A program made the translations under genes and the position numbers. 64,000 nt of DNA from Zhengitettix transpicula (taxonomy: Eukaryota; Arthropoda; Insecta; Orthoptera; Tetrigidae), in contig CM073596.1 in assembly GCA_037074705.1 (NCBI GenBank), forward strand, positions 16,822,501-16,886,500, written 5' to 3'. Shown here one piece after another: positions 1 through 12,195 of the stretch. Every line of letters begins with the position of its first letter. Positions within the stretch are counted from its first letter, which is position 1. The notes under the pieces were generated by a model that saw only the letters and a program-made list of their open reading frames with translations, was not told the DNA's origin and searched no databases.

Positions 1-587
1 AATATCGACACACAGATTTTACACTATTGAAGTCAAAATTCATAGGCTCCCAGGAATTCGGATGATCCTCCTGAATGTCAGCTATCTGATGTCTGCTTGC
101 CTTACAGGAATCCTATGATTCGTAGATTTATTAGTCTTTTACTGATTTGGACTTAAACTGTAACGTATCTCCTTGAAGATTTATTTTAACTGTTTATTCT
201 TTCGGAGCGAACTAACTTTTCTTTAGCTCCTTACTGTAGACTTAAATTGTCAACTTTTCTATTCCGCTATTTTCTGCTCACCAGAAAAACTTCATTCGTC
301 CACAGCAATCTTTCAGCACCAACTCTATCCTAGCTGGCTGTAGACGTAAAAAGACTGACTTACTTTCCTGGCTGGCTATAGACGTAAACTGCTGACTTCC
401 TTTCCTGGCTGGCTATAGACGTAAACTGCTAGACTTTCATGCGCGCAAAACGCCATTTTGACTTTTCAACAAAAGCGGCTGAGCTTGCTTTTCCACTGTT
501 GCTTTGTTCGATCAGGCCGCTATAATGGATTTAACAAACAATTCAAATTTTATGTCCAAACAATTAATGGCCTAATTAATTGGCATT

Positions 588-590
<3 letters not shown>
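1..590 (-). mobile_element. LTR-like element F1a, cut by the window edge
   Basis: This is the 5' part of an F1 LTR-like element on the minus strand. The plus-strand end reads GGCATTACA and runs straight into (TA)n. It matches the start of the copies at 41651 and 32950 and the end of the one at 63306. Positions 339-431 hold about 2.3 tandem copies of a unit of about 42 bp (CTGGCTATAGACGTAAACTG), placed as an enhancer-type U3 repeat would be. The 3' half, including the splice-donor-like site seen in other copies, lies outside the window. The family call rests on TG...CA ends, ATAT-compatible flanks and several copies. Confidence 0.6.

Positions 591-621
<31 letters not shown>
591..621. repeat. 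(TA)n microsatellite
   Basis: A perfect TA tract lies between F1a and F2a. It is a likely integration target for both. Confidence 0.95.
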
Positions 622-626
<5 letters not shown>

Positions 627-1530
627 CACGTTAGGACATTCAAATTATGTAATATTCAAAATATAAAAGGAACAAGCTCAAAGTTGGAGTGCCAAATAAT
701 ATTGCATTCAAAAAATAAATGAAACAAAGGAAGAAAGTTTTTGGGATTTTACGTTGAAATTAAACCAAATTTATCAAAAAATTATTTAATTTACAATTTT
801 GATTTACGTTGAATTCTTTACATTTTATGATTTTAAATAAATGCCTCAGCTTTAATGGGAATCAAAACATCAGGGCCGCTTACATCTAATAAAGACAATG
901 ATTTACAATTTTCACCAAAGTTACAAAAAATATTAATTTAATTTACCATAACATAATTTTATAAAAAAGAATCTATCAAAAGAAAACTAGAGAAATCTGA
1001 AAGCTATAGAAATCTCGTGGTAAATGATATTTACGTAAAGGTTTAAAAAAGTACATGTCTATATCCAGAGCTGCTCTGATTTGTTCACTCGTGGTTATTT
1101 TAATTTTAATAGAACAATATTTTATTGACAGGCCGTATCACTGATTGCTACTATCATCTCACGTCATAACACTTTCTATTTTACTGGTTCATGAACTTTA
1201 CTGTCGCACTTACCGTAACATTCATTTTTGCTGTAGAAAACTCCATTAATAAAAAATGTGATGATATTCAGCCTACACTTTGCTGAATTCGGCCACCATT
1301 GGCCGGTTCGCCACAACACACTGCTCCAGCTCCCACTGACTCACTGTCTCTCTCTCTCTCTCTCTACACACTGACTGTCTAAAGTTCTGACCATTTAATA
1401 TACGCTTTCACGACAATAATCCGTAGCAACCAGTATAGTCCCTGCATTCTCGCGCCAAACAATGCTGTGGTCTCAAAGATACGCCGCCAATATTTAAAGA
1501 AAAAATTTAAATAAAACATTACATTACACA
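622..1530 (-). mobile_element. LTR-like element F2a
   Basis: A minus-strand F2 element, matched to the copies at 33796, 29556 and 56901. Shared blocks in the sense direction are a GGCCACAGCATTGTTTGGCG-like segment, an AGAGCAGCTCTG block and the GGCCCTGATGTT segment. It begins directly after the (TA)n tract. The distal end, ATTACACA, is weakly preserved, so that edge is good to about 10 bp. A (TC)n run at 1347-1365 lies inside. There is no open frame. The solo-LTR interpretation is inferred from TG/CA ends and recurrence. Confidence 0.55.
1347..1365. repeat. (TC)n microsatellite
   Basis: A short perfect TC run inside F2a. It is absent from the other F2 copies, so it probably expanded after insertion. 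Confidence 0.9.
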
Positions 1531-2902
1531 TTGCTAATCACTGTATGTTAGATGTCTATTGAATTATTTTAAAAAAATTGTTAACAATTTAAAAAAAGTA
1601 GTTATATAAAGTTTAAAACCCCCACAGCTACAAAAGATTTAGATTTAACAATTTAGAATAAAAGGTTAATGAATATTTGAAAAATTAAACTGGAGTTTTT
1701 TTCAGAAATGTATGTACAACGTATTCTATAATTTTAATAATTCAATTTCTAATAAGTCAAATAACTAAATTGAAACAACAGACTTTAGTATACTATTTCA
1801 TCTTTTGCGGAATACCGGTTTTAATACAATGTTAATGTAATATCTAAATGCAACTTACCATGAATAATAAACCAATAGTGTCGTTGTAAATGTGGAATAT
1901 GCTTATGTTTGATCTGAATTTTTTTTTGGAGCAAATATACTTCGCTTTATGCAAAATGGGCGTTCAAGCCTGATTGTGGTTTTAATTCAGTGAATATCAA
2001 CCAAATACCTCTTAAAGTAGTCTTTTGCTTTCACCACTACAAAAAAAAATGACACTCGGCTACTTTAAATATTTCGCTAGACAAAGCTACAAAAAAAATT
2101 AATGTGTGAGATGTCCTGGAATATTTATGCTAAACCGTAAAACTAACACACGTGGGCACGATGTAAGTTTTGGCTGTCAGATTGTGGTCCTAAGTCCGAG
2201 GCTGAGCTCCTGATGGTTCCCTCCATATTTCACTCTCACCGAAATCCGTTTTAAGCATATGGTCTGCCTCTACCGTAGAAACCACATCGTTGCCACGATT
2301 TCAAAGAATGCCTTCGAGACGCTCAGTTGTCTATCTTAAGCTATATGAATTTAGTACGAGGCAGGATTTAAGTTCAGGCAACTTTGAAATTGATTTTTAA
2401 ATACATACCTCATTAATATTTCATGTATTTCATAAAACAGTCGTATACTCCAGAAGCTTATTTTACAGTACAGACATATTCCTAACAATATATTTTCATA
2501 CCGAAAACAAAGCATAAATCAAGCACATTCCCACTGAAAACTGACCTAACCTTGGGAAATATTTTCTGTATCACTTACAACGATTTAATTTTGGTAAACT
2601 AACAGTATTGGAGTATCCCAATATTATACCAGCGAGAATACCATAAGATCGCCTGTTTTACATAATAATTATGTGCACTTTTGTGAATCTGTTCAATGGA
2701 GTTGGGTAAGCTTGAATATTTATTTTTAATAAATAGATTTTTAATATACACTCAAATTCTAGCCTGATTAATAGAAAGGAAACCACGCGCCCAATCACAT
2801 TCATATTCTGTAAAGGTAACAGCGCCTTGATTAATTTTCGTTTTCAGGCGTTTCAAACTGTAGCCAGTTTACGGTAATTTAAGAAATTTCTGTGTCAAAA
2901 AA
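1531..2902. other. AT-rich spacer, no gene seen
   Basis: No open frame, repeat of the named families or structured element was recognised. A moderately GC-richer patch at about 2140-2350 looks like older, possibly repeat-derived sequence, but I could not match it elsewhere in the window. Confidence 0.5.
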
Positions 2903-2934
2903 TCACGAAATGTTTTAAATGACTAATTCGAAGT

Positions 2935-2984
<50 letters not shown>

Positions 2985-3018
2985 ACTTCGAATTAGTCAT
3001 TTAAAACATTTATTACAA

Positions 3019-3060
<42 letters not shown>

Positions 3061-3087
3061 AAATGTTTTAAATGACTAATTCGAAGT

Positions 3088-3147
<60 letters not shown>

Positions 3148-3174
3148 ACTTCGAATTAGTCATTTAAAACATTT

Positions 3175-3232
<58 letters not shown>

Positions 3233-3237
3233 TTGTT
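2903..3237. repeat. Nested palindrome with four 30-36 bp arms around (TA)n tracts
   Basis: One arm (TCACGAAATG...AGTCAAA, 36 bp) occurs at 2903-2938 (+), 2981-3010 (-, lacking 6 bp), 3056-3091 (+) and 3144-3179 (-). The arms are separated by TA tracts at 2939-2980, 3025-3055 and 3092-3143, and another tract follows at 3180-3227. An outer pair also matches in inverted order: ACAATTATTTATATA near 3014 and TATATAAATAATTGT near 3223. The inner unit, 3014-3237, is thus almost a perfect palindrome centred near 3117. The 2903-3010 part is a second, smaller hairpin of the same arm. Such a structure could form a cruciform or be a DNA-repair product. An assembly artefact is also possible. Confidence 0.85.
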
Positions 3238-3733
3238 CAGTGAGCTGAGATTATTGCAACGCTTTTTTGAATTGATAATAAATAATATATAATTAAACAT
3301 TAAGAATATATATTTCTCAACTCATAATAAAGTCACTCTTCAAGCTCCTGCTTATTTTAGAATCTCTTCACGTCAAGATCTCTATGAAATCCACAATTAT
3401 AATATCTCGGTTTGTCTAAAGTCTACATTAGCCAATTTCTGTCCATTAAGTTGTGTGCCTGTTTCCTCCGAAATTAGCCTCTTAATCAGGCCTCTTAATA
3501 CAGCTCACGCAGACAGGTGACGCGAGAACATCTCGTCATTGATTATTATTCTATTTACCATTCAGACTTTTAAAAGAAGTTTAAATCACTTAGACACCGT
3601 CTGGTCACAGCTATTACATACCTATATACCTTTTTTTAATTACGAGTCTTAGTTCCCTATATCAGCCAAGCCTCTTGTTGTTTACGTTTTTGAGTCCTCC
3701 AAATTAATTATGTACATAAATATTTAATTTTGT
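3238..3733. other. Spacer, no gene seen
   Basis: AT-rich DNA without a recognisable coding or repeat feature. Confidence 0.5.
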
Positions 3734-4141
3734 AATATATAATAAAAAATATGCATATTTGTATGTATGTATTTACGTTAATCTCTATACATATTTAAAT
3801 TCGTGGACAGATTTCAACAATAATCGGTACACATATTCTTCAAACGACGAGAAATGGTACTGTGGGGATGAGAAACCTTGTAGCACAAAGGTGGAAATAA
3901 TTATAATTAAGAAATGTGATCATTTTGTGTTAAACTCCAGCGCGTAAATAAATTATGACGTCACAGAACACGCGAGAGAGACGTTACTACGCGACGATAC
4001 TGCACAACAAAGTAAATAGTTACTTTTTTGTAATAAAATATAGCAAAAAAAAATGATTGAATAAAAAGTATAATTTTATAGCGTAATACTCCATCGAATG
4101 ATGATAAAAAAACAATACGAAAAATTGTACGATCTGTGGAA
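3734..4141 (+). mobile_element. Helitron-like non-autonomous element Ha, 3'-truncated
   Basis: The 5' end is TATATAATAAAAAA followed by TTTGTATGTATGTATTTACG. The body aligns with the copies at 36825, 46519, 59924 and 61592: a GTGGACAGATTTCAACA block, the GACGTCAC/GAGAGACGTTACTACGC segment and an AATACTCCATCGAATGAT block. Homology stops near 4141, so the CTAG 3' terminus and about 350 bp before it are missing. Non-coding. Confidence 0.65.
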
Positions 4142-5508
4142 CAATTTTTTATTTAAATAACTTGACTTTTAATTTACTGGCATTACATAAATATGTATCT
4201 ACTGGAGGAGACACAGAATTTTGATAAAATCAATACCTAATATTTGTTTACCATTATATTTAATAGATTTTTAATGTGCTAAAAGAGACACAGCAATTAT
4301 TTTTTCAAGAAATACTCTGAAAGTTAGTCACAATTGACATTTTTAATCGATAATTTTAATTTACATTTGAATATTCCGCCTGGAACGTAACGTTGTCTTT
4401 TTTGACTACTTAATATACTATTATTTTTTGCCTGTTTAATTTATTATCATATCATTTAATATATAATTTTTCAATCGATTATTATCTATATAATTTATTT
4501 GTTATTCGGAGGCTACTTGTATTAAGAGTTCCGTTAGGAAATGCGACTCTGGATCAGACGCGTCAGCTGTGCTTTTCCAATCCTGCAGAAGAATAAAAAA
4601 AAGGCCTTCCAGAAAAGAGCACTCATCAAATAGATTGAATTGGTATAACAAGAGGCAATAAAAAGAGGGAGCAGGTGTGGTCTGGGGCAATGTGACAGTA
4701 AACATGTAGTAAATAGAAAATCTGTTTAACAAAATCACCTGAAACTGTGCTCCCTCCAGCGAAAGTAACAAGGGGGTGGGGGGGGAGTTGGAATTTACGG
4801 TTGTGATGACACCATTTGTCGAAGAAACGTTCCGTTAAGGTTTACACGAAATATGATGAAACTTAGTATTAAATCACACATTCAGTAGATCTCGTGAAAA
4901 AGCTGAGAAAAGGTTAAAATCGTATTCGGATTTTCCATTTTTATTTGGTGGTACTTGGCAAGGTAAACAGAGAAAAAGCAAGGAATTTAGCTATAAAGAA
5001 AAAAGGCAGTGAAAGAAATTCATTGAAATATAGCCCCTTCATCACAGTTCTCAGCCATGCTGCTTTGCGGGTTAGTATCGAATTCTGCCTCACTCAGCTT
5101 TTATTCTTCTTCTTCTGTTCGGCATAATTTACCTTTTCTAACCTTCACTAACATCTCTGACAATCGCGTTTCTTAGCACAGATAATAAAATATTCATTAC
5201 TTTTATTTCAACATCAATATTTTGTGTACAAAATAGATATTTTAAGTGAATTCTTGAGAATGCCAATTTAATAACGAAAAAAAAAAGATCATGGTGATGT
5301 GTCTGCGAAACTGGAATGGAAAATTAAACTGATTAAATTGATTATCTGTGATGAGAGTTCTTTTTCCGTGTCGCAGAATGTGTTAAAGGGATAAACATTT
5401 ACGACACAGGAAAACTTCCAGCCTGTTAATCTGGGGAAATTTAATTCAACTCGAGATTTCAGCTGGCAGCCAATCCGAGTAACGTATACAGAGGGGAAGA
5501 GTTCTGTA

Positions 5509-5556
<48 letters not shown>

Positions 5557-7162
5557 TCTCTCAACATAACTCAACCTCTCTCTACTCGGAAAGGATTAAA
5601 TGGAAATTAGCAAGTTGGTACACTGTATTGAGCTTCTAGGGAGAGGGGGGTGAAACTGTTCGGTCTATTGGAAATAGAAAGCGGTGATGAGGGGGATGCT
5701 TGTAGCACGCCGCTCAATTTACATAGAGAAATTTACCAAGCTATTGTTTCCCGGCACATCTGAATTCACCACCAGCAACACCGCCACCGCTGTCATTGGT
5801 CGGAACTGCTTTTCGATACGAAATCGCAACACAGATGACTGACATGGCAAATATGAATTTCACCCCCACGAATCCCAACCCCCAGCTATCGCGAGCGAGC
5901 ATTGTCCGCGTTTATTAGCTCGGATTACAACACACGCGTACATAAAAGCACGGCCAAATTTTTCACTATTGGGGGGAGGGGGGGTTGTTTGTTAGAAAAA
6001 GATCTGCTTATTGTTGTTGAGAGGCACGTACTCACACACTCGCCCACCCTTTGTGATATTCGATATCGAGAAAGCTTGTGATATATTGTCACAACTTTTT
6101 AATTAGTCTGAATTTAGAATTGAGCGCTGGCGCCTCACACACACACGGAATACGTAACAACAAACTGATTTTCTTGATATTCCTTTATCAGTTTTACTTA
6201 TGCGCATCTACAAGTTTTTGTGTAATTCAAACACGACGACGAAATCCAATAATTTTTATTAAAATATTCAATTGACAGTATTTTTTCAAGCAATTTTCTA
6301 ATGGGGTTGTCAACAAATTGAATTAATTCGCTATATTAATTTATGTTTATCTGAGCAGCTTTATTGAAATATTATCAGCATTTATTTGACAATAAAATTC
6401 GGGATTAATTCAAATAATTTCTTTTATTTCCGTAAGACACCGTAGAAAACAAATAAATATTTATTAATATTTTTTTTCGGAATTAAGCACCAGATTCATA
6501 TTTCTCGGCGTTTCTGCGGTCATTCTCTACTTCCAGACTTAATCACAAAAAAATTGTTAACAATTTACACAGAGAAGAATGTCAACGTTTAAATCCAAAA
6601 TTTTGAGGAGCACCAGATGATAAACAAAATTGATTGCATTGACTCCAAAGCCAAAACGAGCATCAAAACATGAGTTAGGGACATTTTACCAACTTGAAAT
6701 ATCCTTCACTACCGCAGGCTCTTGTATCCTATTAAAAAACATTTTGTTTTAACTAAGAATGTCATGAATAATAAGACATTGGTTCAAATATAAAATTTTG
6801 GATAAGGGCATAAATTTATTTGCAAGTTTTCAAAATTGTACCTCTATTTACATTTTTTTTACACGAGTGTGTGTTTAAAATTTAATATAACGGCTTTCAA
6901 CTAAACGTATACACTCCAATGATGTACATAAAATGTAAGGTTATTTTTGATAATTAAGAATTTGGACCAGTTATTCAACTCCTTGATTTTAATGTAAATT
7001 TACATATTATTTCATATGGTGTTTCTGATATTTATTTTAATTTATTTAATTTTCAATAATTATAGATTTTTCTGAATGTTTGAAAGAATTAGCATGTATT
7101 TAATTTAGTTTGAAGATCATTTACGTGAAAGTGTAATTTTCAGAATATTTTTTCTTAATACA
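4142..7162. other. Mostly AT-rich intergenic DNA, no gene recognised
   Basis: The short frames here look like chance frames with no family motif. Positions 5560-6060 are GC-richer and apparently single copy. They contain CCAAT-like CATTGGTCGG and homeodomain-type TTTATTAGC words, which would suit regulatory DNA but do not prove it. Confidence 0.45.
5509..5557. repeat. (TC)n(AC)n compound microsatellite
   Basis: A TC run of about 28 bp passes directly into an AC run of about 20 bp, followed by CTCTCTC. Confidence 0.95.
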
Positions 7163-8472
7163 TACCACTGTGATCAACAAGTAAAGTGAAATTGTCTTTT
7201 AAAACTCCCGGGTATTAGGAAGGCAGGTAAATTTTTTTCCTAGGTTGGTAGGACTGTCTATAATATTTGCCAAGCGTCTGTTTGTTAAAAGGTTTAATTA
7301 TCTCTGAGTTGCTCGTGTTTATGTACACAACCAAAAGTGAATTTTTCGATTTTTGCAATTGGTGATTTTGTTGAGCAAAGAACTTGCATCAAATTTTGTT
7401 TCCGGAACGAATATTCTTGTGCGGACACGTTGAAAATGTTGCGGAAGGCCTTTGGTAGTCAAACTATGGCACAAAAAAACGTTTATAAGTGGTACAACGA
7501 GTTCAAAGAGGGCCGAGAACGCGTTGAAGACGAACCGCGCTCTGGACGACCATCAACGTCTACCGACGAGGGCCACGTCCAAAAAGTCAAAGATTTGGTG
7601 CTTTAAAATCGTCAATGGACAATTATAGATCTCGCTGATAGTGTTGGAATATCATTTGGCTCAGCCCAAACCATTTTGAAGAATGTTTTGTGTCTCAAAC
7701 GCGTCAAGTCTCGATTGGTGCCAAAATCGCTCAATTTTTAGGAAAAAAAAGCGTCGCGTTGATGTGTGTGAAACTTTGCTGTCTATCAGGACCACTTGAA
7801 ATGCATCATTACTGGAGACGAGACTTGGATTTACCCATACGACCCTGAAACCACCGACCAATCCAGCGAATATCGTGCAAAAGGTGAAGCAAGACCGAAA
7901 ATACCACGGCAAAGTCGATCGAAAATCAAGGTCATGTTGACAGTTTTCTTTGATTATCGTGGTGTGGTGCACTATGAATTCCTTCCGCCGGGCCCAACTG
8001 TCAACACAGAATATTATTTGAGCGTTATGCGTCGTTTGCGTGAAGCTATTCGTCTGAAACTGCCGGAATTATGGGCGGACAACTCTTGGTTCCTTCATCA
8101 CGATAATGCACCATGTCATACTCCATTGGTTCTTCGCGACATTTTTGCCAAAAACTTGACTCATATCGTTCCGCAACCACCGTATTCGCCTGATTTGGCT
8201 CCGTACGACTTCTGTCTATTCAGCAAACTCAAAATACCAATGCGGGGACGCCGTTTTTACACGACTGAGGAGATAAAAACCGAATCGAAGAAGGTCTTGA
8301 AGGCTATACCGGAAAAATACTTCCGACTGTTTCGAGGACTGGAACAAGCGTTGGAAAAAGTGCGTTTTATCGGACGGGGATTACTTTGAAGGGGATGAAA
8401 TTGATTTGTAAGAATAAATAAAGAATTTATATTTTATAAATAAATTCACATTACTTTTTGTTCACAGTGGTA
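7163..8472 (+). mobile_element. Complete but decayed mariner element with ITRs and TA duplication
   Basis: The element occupies 7165-8470 (1306 bp), flanked by TA at 7163-7164 and 8471-8472, the expected Tc1/mariner target duplication. The left ITR starts CCACTGTGATCAACAAGTAA. The right ITR (8444-8470), reverse-complemented, starts CCACTGTGAACAAAAAGTAA. They agree at about 23 of 27 positions. The length matches the usual mariner size of about 1.3 kb. It carries one transposase pseudogene. Both ends are preserved, so it might still be mobilised in trans by a related active transposase, but the reading frame is dead. Confidence 0.95.
7337..8411 (+). pseudogene. Mariner (DD34D) transposase pseudogene
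   Basis: The intact protein would cut and paste its own element at TA sites. The N-terminal part (7337-7606) has the paired helix-turn-helix DNA-binding region, seen in EYSCADTLKML, YKWYNEFKEGR and EDEPRSGRPSTST. The catalytic part (7796-8389) shows the first Asp in GDETWIY and the second in HHDNAPCHT. The third is in YSPDLAPYDF, exactly 34 residues after the second, so the triad is complete. Several lesions disable it: in-frame stops at 7604-7606 (TAA) and 7739-7741 (TAG), a frameshift in the A-run at 7743-7750 with a compensating one before 7796, and a last frameshift near 8353-8357 that displaces the usual GDYFEGDE tail. The displaced tail is readable in another frame up to a TAA at 8409-8411. 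Subfamily not assigned. Confidence 0.93.
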
Positions 8473-10645
8473 TATTTCTTAATTCACTTTGATGAGCCAT
8501 AAAAACGTTGACTTAAAAGGAGTCTAGTATCAGTATTAAATCGATGCTCTATATTTTAGAGATTCATGAGTATACAAACTTGTTTGTATAATGATATTAA
8601 GCCAGTTGTGTTGACCTGAATACGCAATCCGTTGACTATGTACAAAACAAAATTGTACGATATATTGTACTATTTTTTAATTGTTACGAGTGTAACGTAT
8701 GTTATATATTTAAAAAATATACATTTTACTGTATACTTTAAAAATGTTATTACCATTCTTCTAACTATTGTATAATACTTTACGATGAATATGACAAAAA
8801 TTGATGAAATCTTCACAAATAAATAGTAATTAATCTGGCGAATGTATACGGTTGCTATTATAATCTTAATTGCGATAATTTTATGTTAGACAGTTCATTA
8901 AAAATTTATATTTCAGGGAATATTAGCGTTGAAATTAATTGCAAATTTTATAATTTTTCACCGCTTTAGGCTAGAGCTACGGTTAATTTTTTTCATTAGA
9001 CATTATATTCTTTAAATTAATTATATTAAATATTTGTGCTAGCAGAATTAATTTGGGCCGTGTACTGTGACAGTAAACTGCTCTCGGTATTTTTACAAAC
9101 ACATTTACAACATGAACAGGTTATGTCGTATATCTAATATTTTCAAAAGAATTTACGATGAAAATTAATGGGATTATTTCTAAATTTACTCATAAAACCC
9201 GCTACAAAGTTATTCGACGAAAAAATAAAATGCTTCCAAGCAAAGTATTTTAATGAAACTTCCATCACGGTGTTCAGAATTTTCTTTGTCTAATTTTTAA
9301 GTGTTTTATAATCAGATAATTAAATTCTCCACGTAAAAAAAATTAATCTCCTCGATATCATCTAAGAATCAAAACATTTATTGATTATATTTTTCCTGTA
9401 GAGATTTTTTCACGCCAAAATAATTATAATTTATTGTTTTAGATTTATACCAAGGCATTGAAAGGGAATAATATATTAAATACGGGTCAGAACTATTTTT
9501 TTTAATGAAACCGTCCTGTATTTGATTACAAATTTGTCCACAGTTCTCCTGCTTATGTCTCGTAATTCCTCTGTTATTGTTTTCATCAATTAACGACTAC
9601 GAAAAAGTTCGTGGCTGAACATAAAAGACGAAACCTTTCCCGTGCCTTAGATGTAATTAAAACTGCGGAGTATTACAGGATTCCTGATATTAAAAACGGA
9701 GTAAATTTATCTGTAAGGAAAAAAAAAATCAGCTCCCCCCCCCACCCTTTATAATCGAAAGCAAAAAAAATTGTAGGTGGAGCTCTACCGACTGGAACAC
9801 AAACAAAAAAATCTCTCACACAAAGCTAATATCAGTTACAGCACAGGAAGGTTTTTTTGTTTTGATATTGAGAAATTAAAACTCACCCCACCCGCGCCAT
9901 AATGTTGGAAACCACCATTTGCCACACAAAGGCATCCATAGCAATAACTAAGGGGAGGAAAATTATATTCCGCGCTAATTTATTCGTCGTTCCATCGGAG
10001 ATATATATTTTTTTTATTCATTATGTACCGAGTCTGATTTCTTTTCCTCTTTGTAAAGGGGGGGAATTATTCTCGTATCACTTAACACGGTGATGAAAAT
10101 GTTTTTTACCTTTAATCATTATTTTATTCCGTAATGAAACTTCTTCTTCATACGCTCGCTGAAAGCGGACAAAAAAATGGAGATAAACTTGATATGTTTA
10201 GAGAAAGGGTGGAATTGAGTTACTTTCAAAATCTGTGGCGACTGATATCTACCTTCCTACCGCTTTAAGCCAGTTTCCTTTATAAAAGAGGGACGGGGTG
10301 TAATAAGTTGGTTTAATTTTCACTGGCGGCCTCTTGTTTGACTGAGAGGGGAAATGGACTAATTAAGCCTTTCTATTTCATTTCGCCCCATATTTACGCA
10401 CGTTCCTCGGCGCTTTCCGTCGAATGTTTGCTATAGCTTCTTTTTCCACCGCGTTTCGCATCAAACTTCAATGTAGATCGCGGACATTCGCATTTCGCCT
10501 CTCTCAATTTGCTTAAGTCCCCTATTCCGCCTCTGCTGTGGCATTCCTATCTGTCAACGCGCGTATCGAAAGGAAAGAATTGTGCACTCGTGCCATAGAA
10601 CGAGGCATGTGAGACTTGTTGACCTGATAAGGAAGTTTTTTAAAA
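8473..10645. other. Intergenic DNA, no gene recognised; GC-richer island at about 9.6-10.6 kb
   Basis: 8473-9600 is very AT-rich and featureless. 9600-10620 is more balanced, appears single copy, and holds a TATA-like TTTATAAAAGAGG word near 10278 and a homeodomain-type ACTAATTAAG word near 10357. These are compatible with regulatory DNA or a promoter, but no start codon or exon could be tied to them. Confidence 0.4.
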
Positions 10646-11800
10646 CAACAGTCTATATGAGGGTAATCCGCATGGTGACAAATCCCCTTTAATAGCATAG
10701 GAAGGGATTTGAAAGGGAGGATGCGGAAGCATAGAGGAAAGTAGCTAAGGGTTAACTAGGACCCCCGGGCTATATTTAAGGATCCTACCAGGCAATTAGC
10801 CTAAAGAAATGCAGGGATAACTCTAGAAAAACCTGCATAAGGTAGGTCAGGCATCTGGTACTTGTCTCACGCCCTTCCGATAGCGGGAGAGGGGTTTGCT
10901 GTGGGGTCCCAGCATTCCAATCTCCGTTTCTCTACCAGTTAAGGAGGCAGCTAGCCAACTGTTCGAATAGAAATAGCGGACAACTCTTACCGTATGCCCA
11001 AGGATTGTGACCCCGGAACATACACCTCTCAAAACAGGCCGAGGTGCCTCGGGATGTGGGAACCTTATTTAAAAAAACCAGAGAGAGGAGGAGGCATCCC
11101 CAGAACTCTCAGCTGCGAGAGAATAGCTCTCACAGGCTTCCTTTTTGCTAGAAAAGTGTCTTTTATTTCGAGTAAAAGACTACATGAGGGTAATCCACAT
11201 GGTGACAAATCCCCTTTAATAGCATAGGAAGGGATTTGAAAGGGAGGATGCGGAAGCATAGAGGAAAGTAGCTAAGGGTTAACTAGGACCCCCGGGCTAT
11301 ATTTAAGGATCCTACCCGGCAATTCGCCTAAAGAAATGCAGGGATAACTCTAGAAAAACCTGCATAAGGTAGGTCAGGCATCTGGTACTTGTCTCACGCC
11401 CTTCCGATAGCGGGAGAAGGGTTTTCTGTGGGGTCCCATCATTCCAATCTCCGTACCTCTACCAGTTTAGGAGGCAGCTAGCCGACTGTTCGAATAGAAA
11501 TAGCGGACAACTCTTACCGTATGCCCAAGGAATGTGTAACCCGGAACATACACCTCTCAAAACAGGCCGAGGTGCCTCGGGATGTGGGAACCTTAGTTCA
11601 AAAAAACCAGAGAGAGGAGGAGGCATCCCCAGAACTCTCAGCTGCGAGAGAATAGCTCTCACAGGCTTCCTTTTTGCTAGAAAAGTGTCTTTTATTTCGA
11701 GTAAAAGACTACATGAGGGTAATCCACATGGTGGAAAATTCCCTTTAGTTGCATAGGAAGGGAATTGAAAGAGGGGATGCGGAAGTGTAGAGGAAAAGCT
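10646..11800 (-). repeat. R600 tandem array, about 2.2 units of 528 bp
   Basis: The marker word GAGGGTAATCC occurs near 10659, 11186 and 11715, giving periods of about 527 and 529 bp. The two full units are highly similar over their whole length. They share CCCCCGGGCTATAT, GGATCCTACC, CTTCCGATAGCGGGAGA and the AACAGGCCGAGGTGCCTCGG block. Strand is defined by the A-tail seen in other copies, so this array is antisense. The short open frames here recur on both strands in most copies and are shadows of the repeat, not genes. Confidence 0.9.
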
Positions 11801-12195
11801 TTACAAACTGAGGGAAAATAATTAAAATAATATGGAAAGAAGGGACTGAAACATTAGAATCACAGGAAATAAACAAAAAATTGTAGAAAAACATATAAAA
11901 AAGAGAGCAAGGAAGAAAAAGAAGAATTAGGTATGAGTTAAAATAAAGAAAAGAAAAGAATGAAGATGGAATGTAATTAAGTAATAAATCATGATTGTGA
12001 TAGAAATGAACAGTATAACAAATGATTGTGAAAATAGAAAGAAAGTATAAAATTAAATACATAAACAAACATAAACTCAAACAAGCGTTTTATAATCATG
12101 AAGAGGAATGGCGTTTATTTAATTTTTTTTCTGCCATTTATTTATGCGAAGACTCGTATAAAATTGTGTACATCACTTTCTCATAATTTTATCAG
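11801..12195. other. Purine-rich AT spacer
   Basis: A-rich on the plus strand (AAAATAAAGAAAAGAAAAG type) with no repeat match found. The minus-strand open frame of 111 codons is a by-product of this low-complexity composition. Confidence 0.5.

Noticed and set aside
2903..3237. MicroRNA precursor
   Set aside because: The arms are separated by long perfect TA tracts and the hairpin is a near-perfect palindrome used four times, unlike a miRNA stem-loop.
10646..11800. CRISPR array
   Set aside because: The repeated units are about 528 bp and continuous, with no short repeats and unique spacers; this is eukaryotic tandem DNA.
11745..12080. A 111-codon minus-strand hydrophobic frame
   Set aside because: It comes from an A/G-rich low-complexity stretch; composition explains it and there is no motif.
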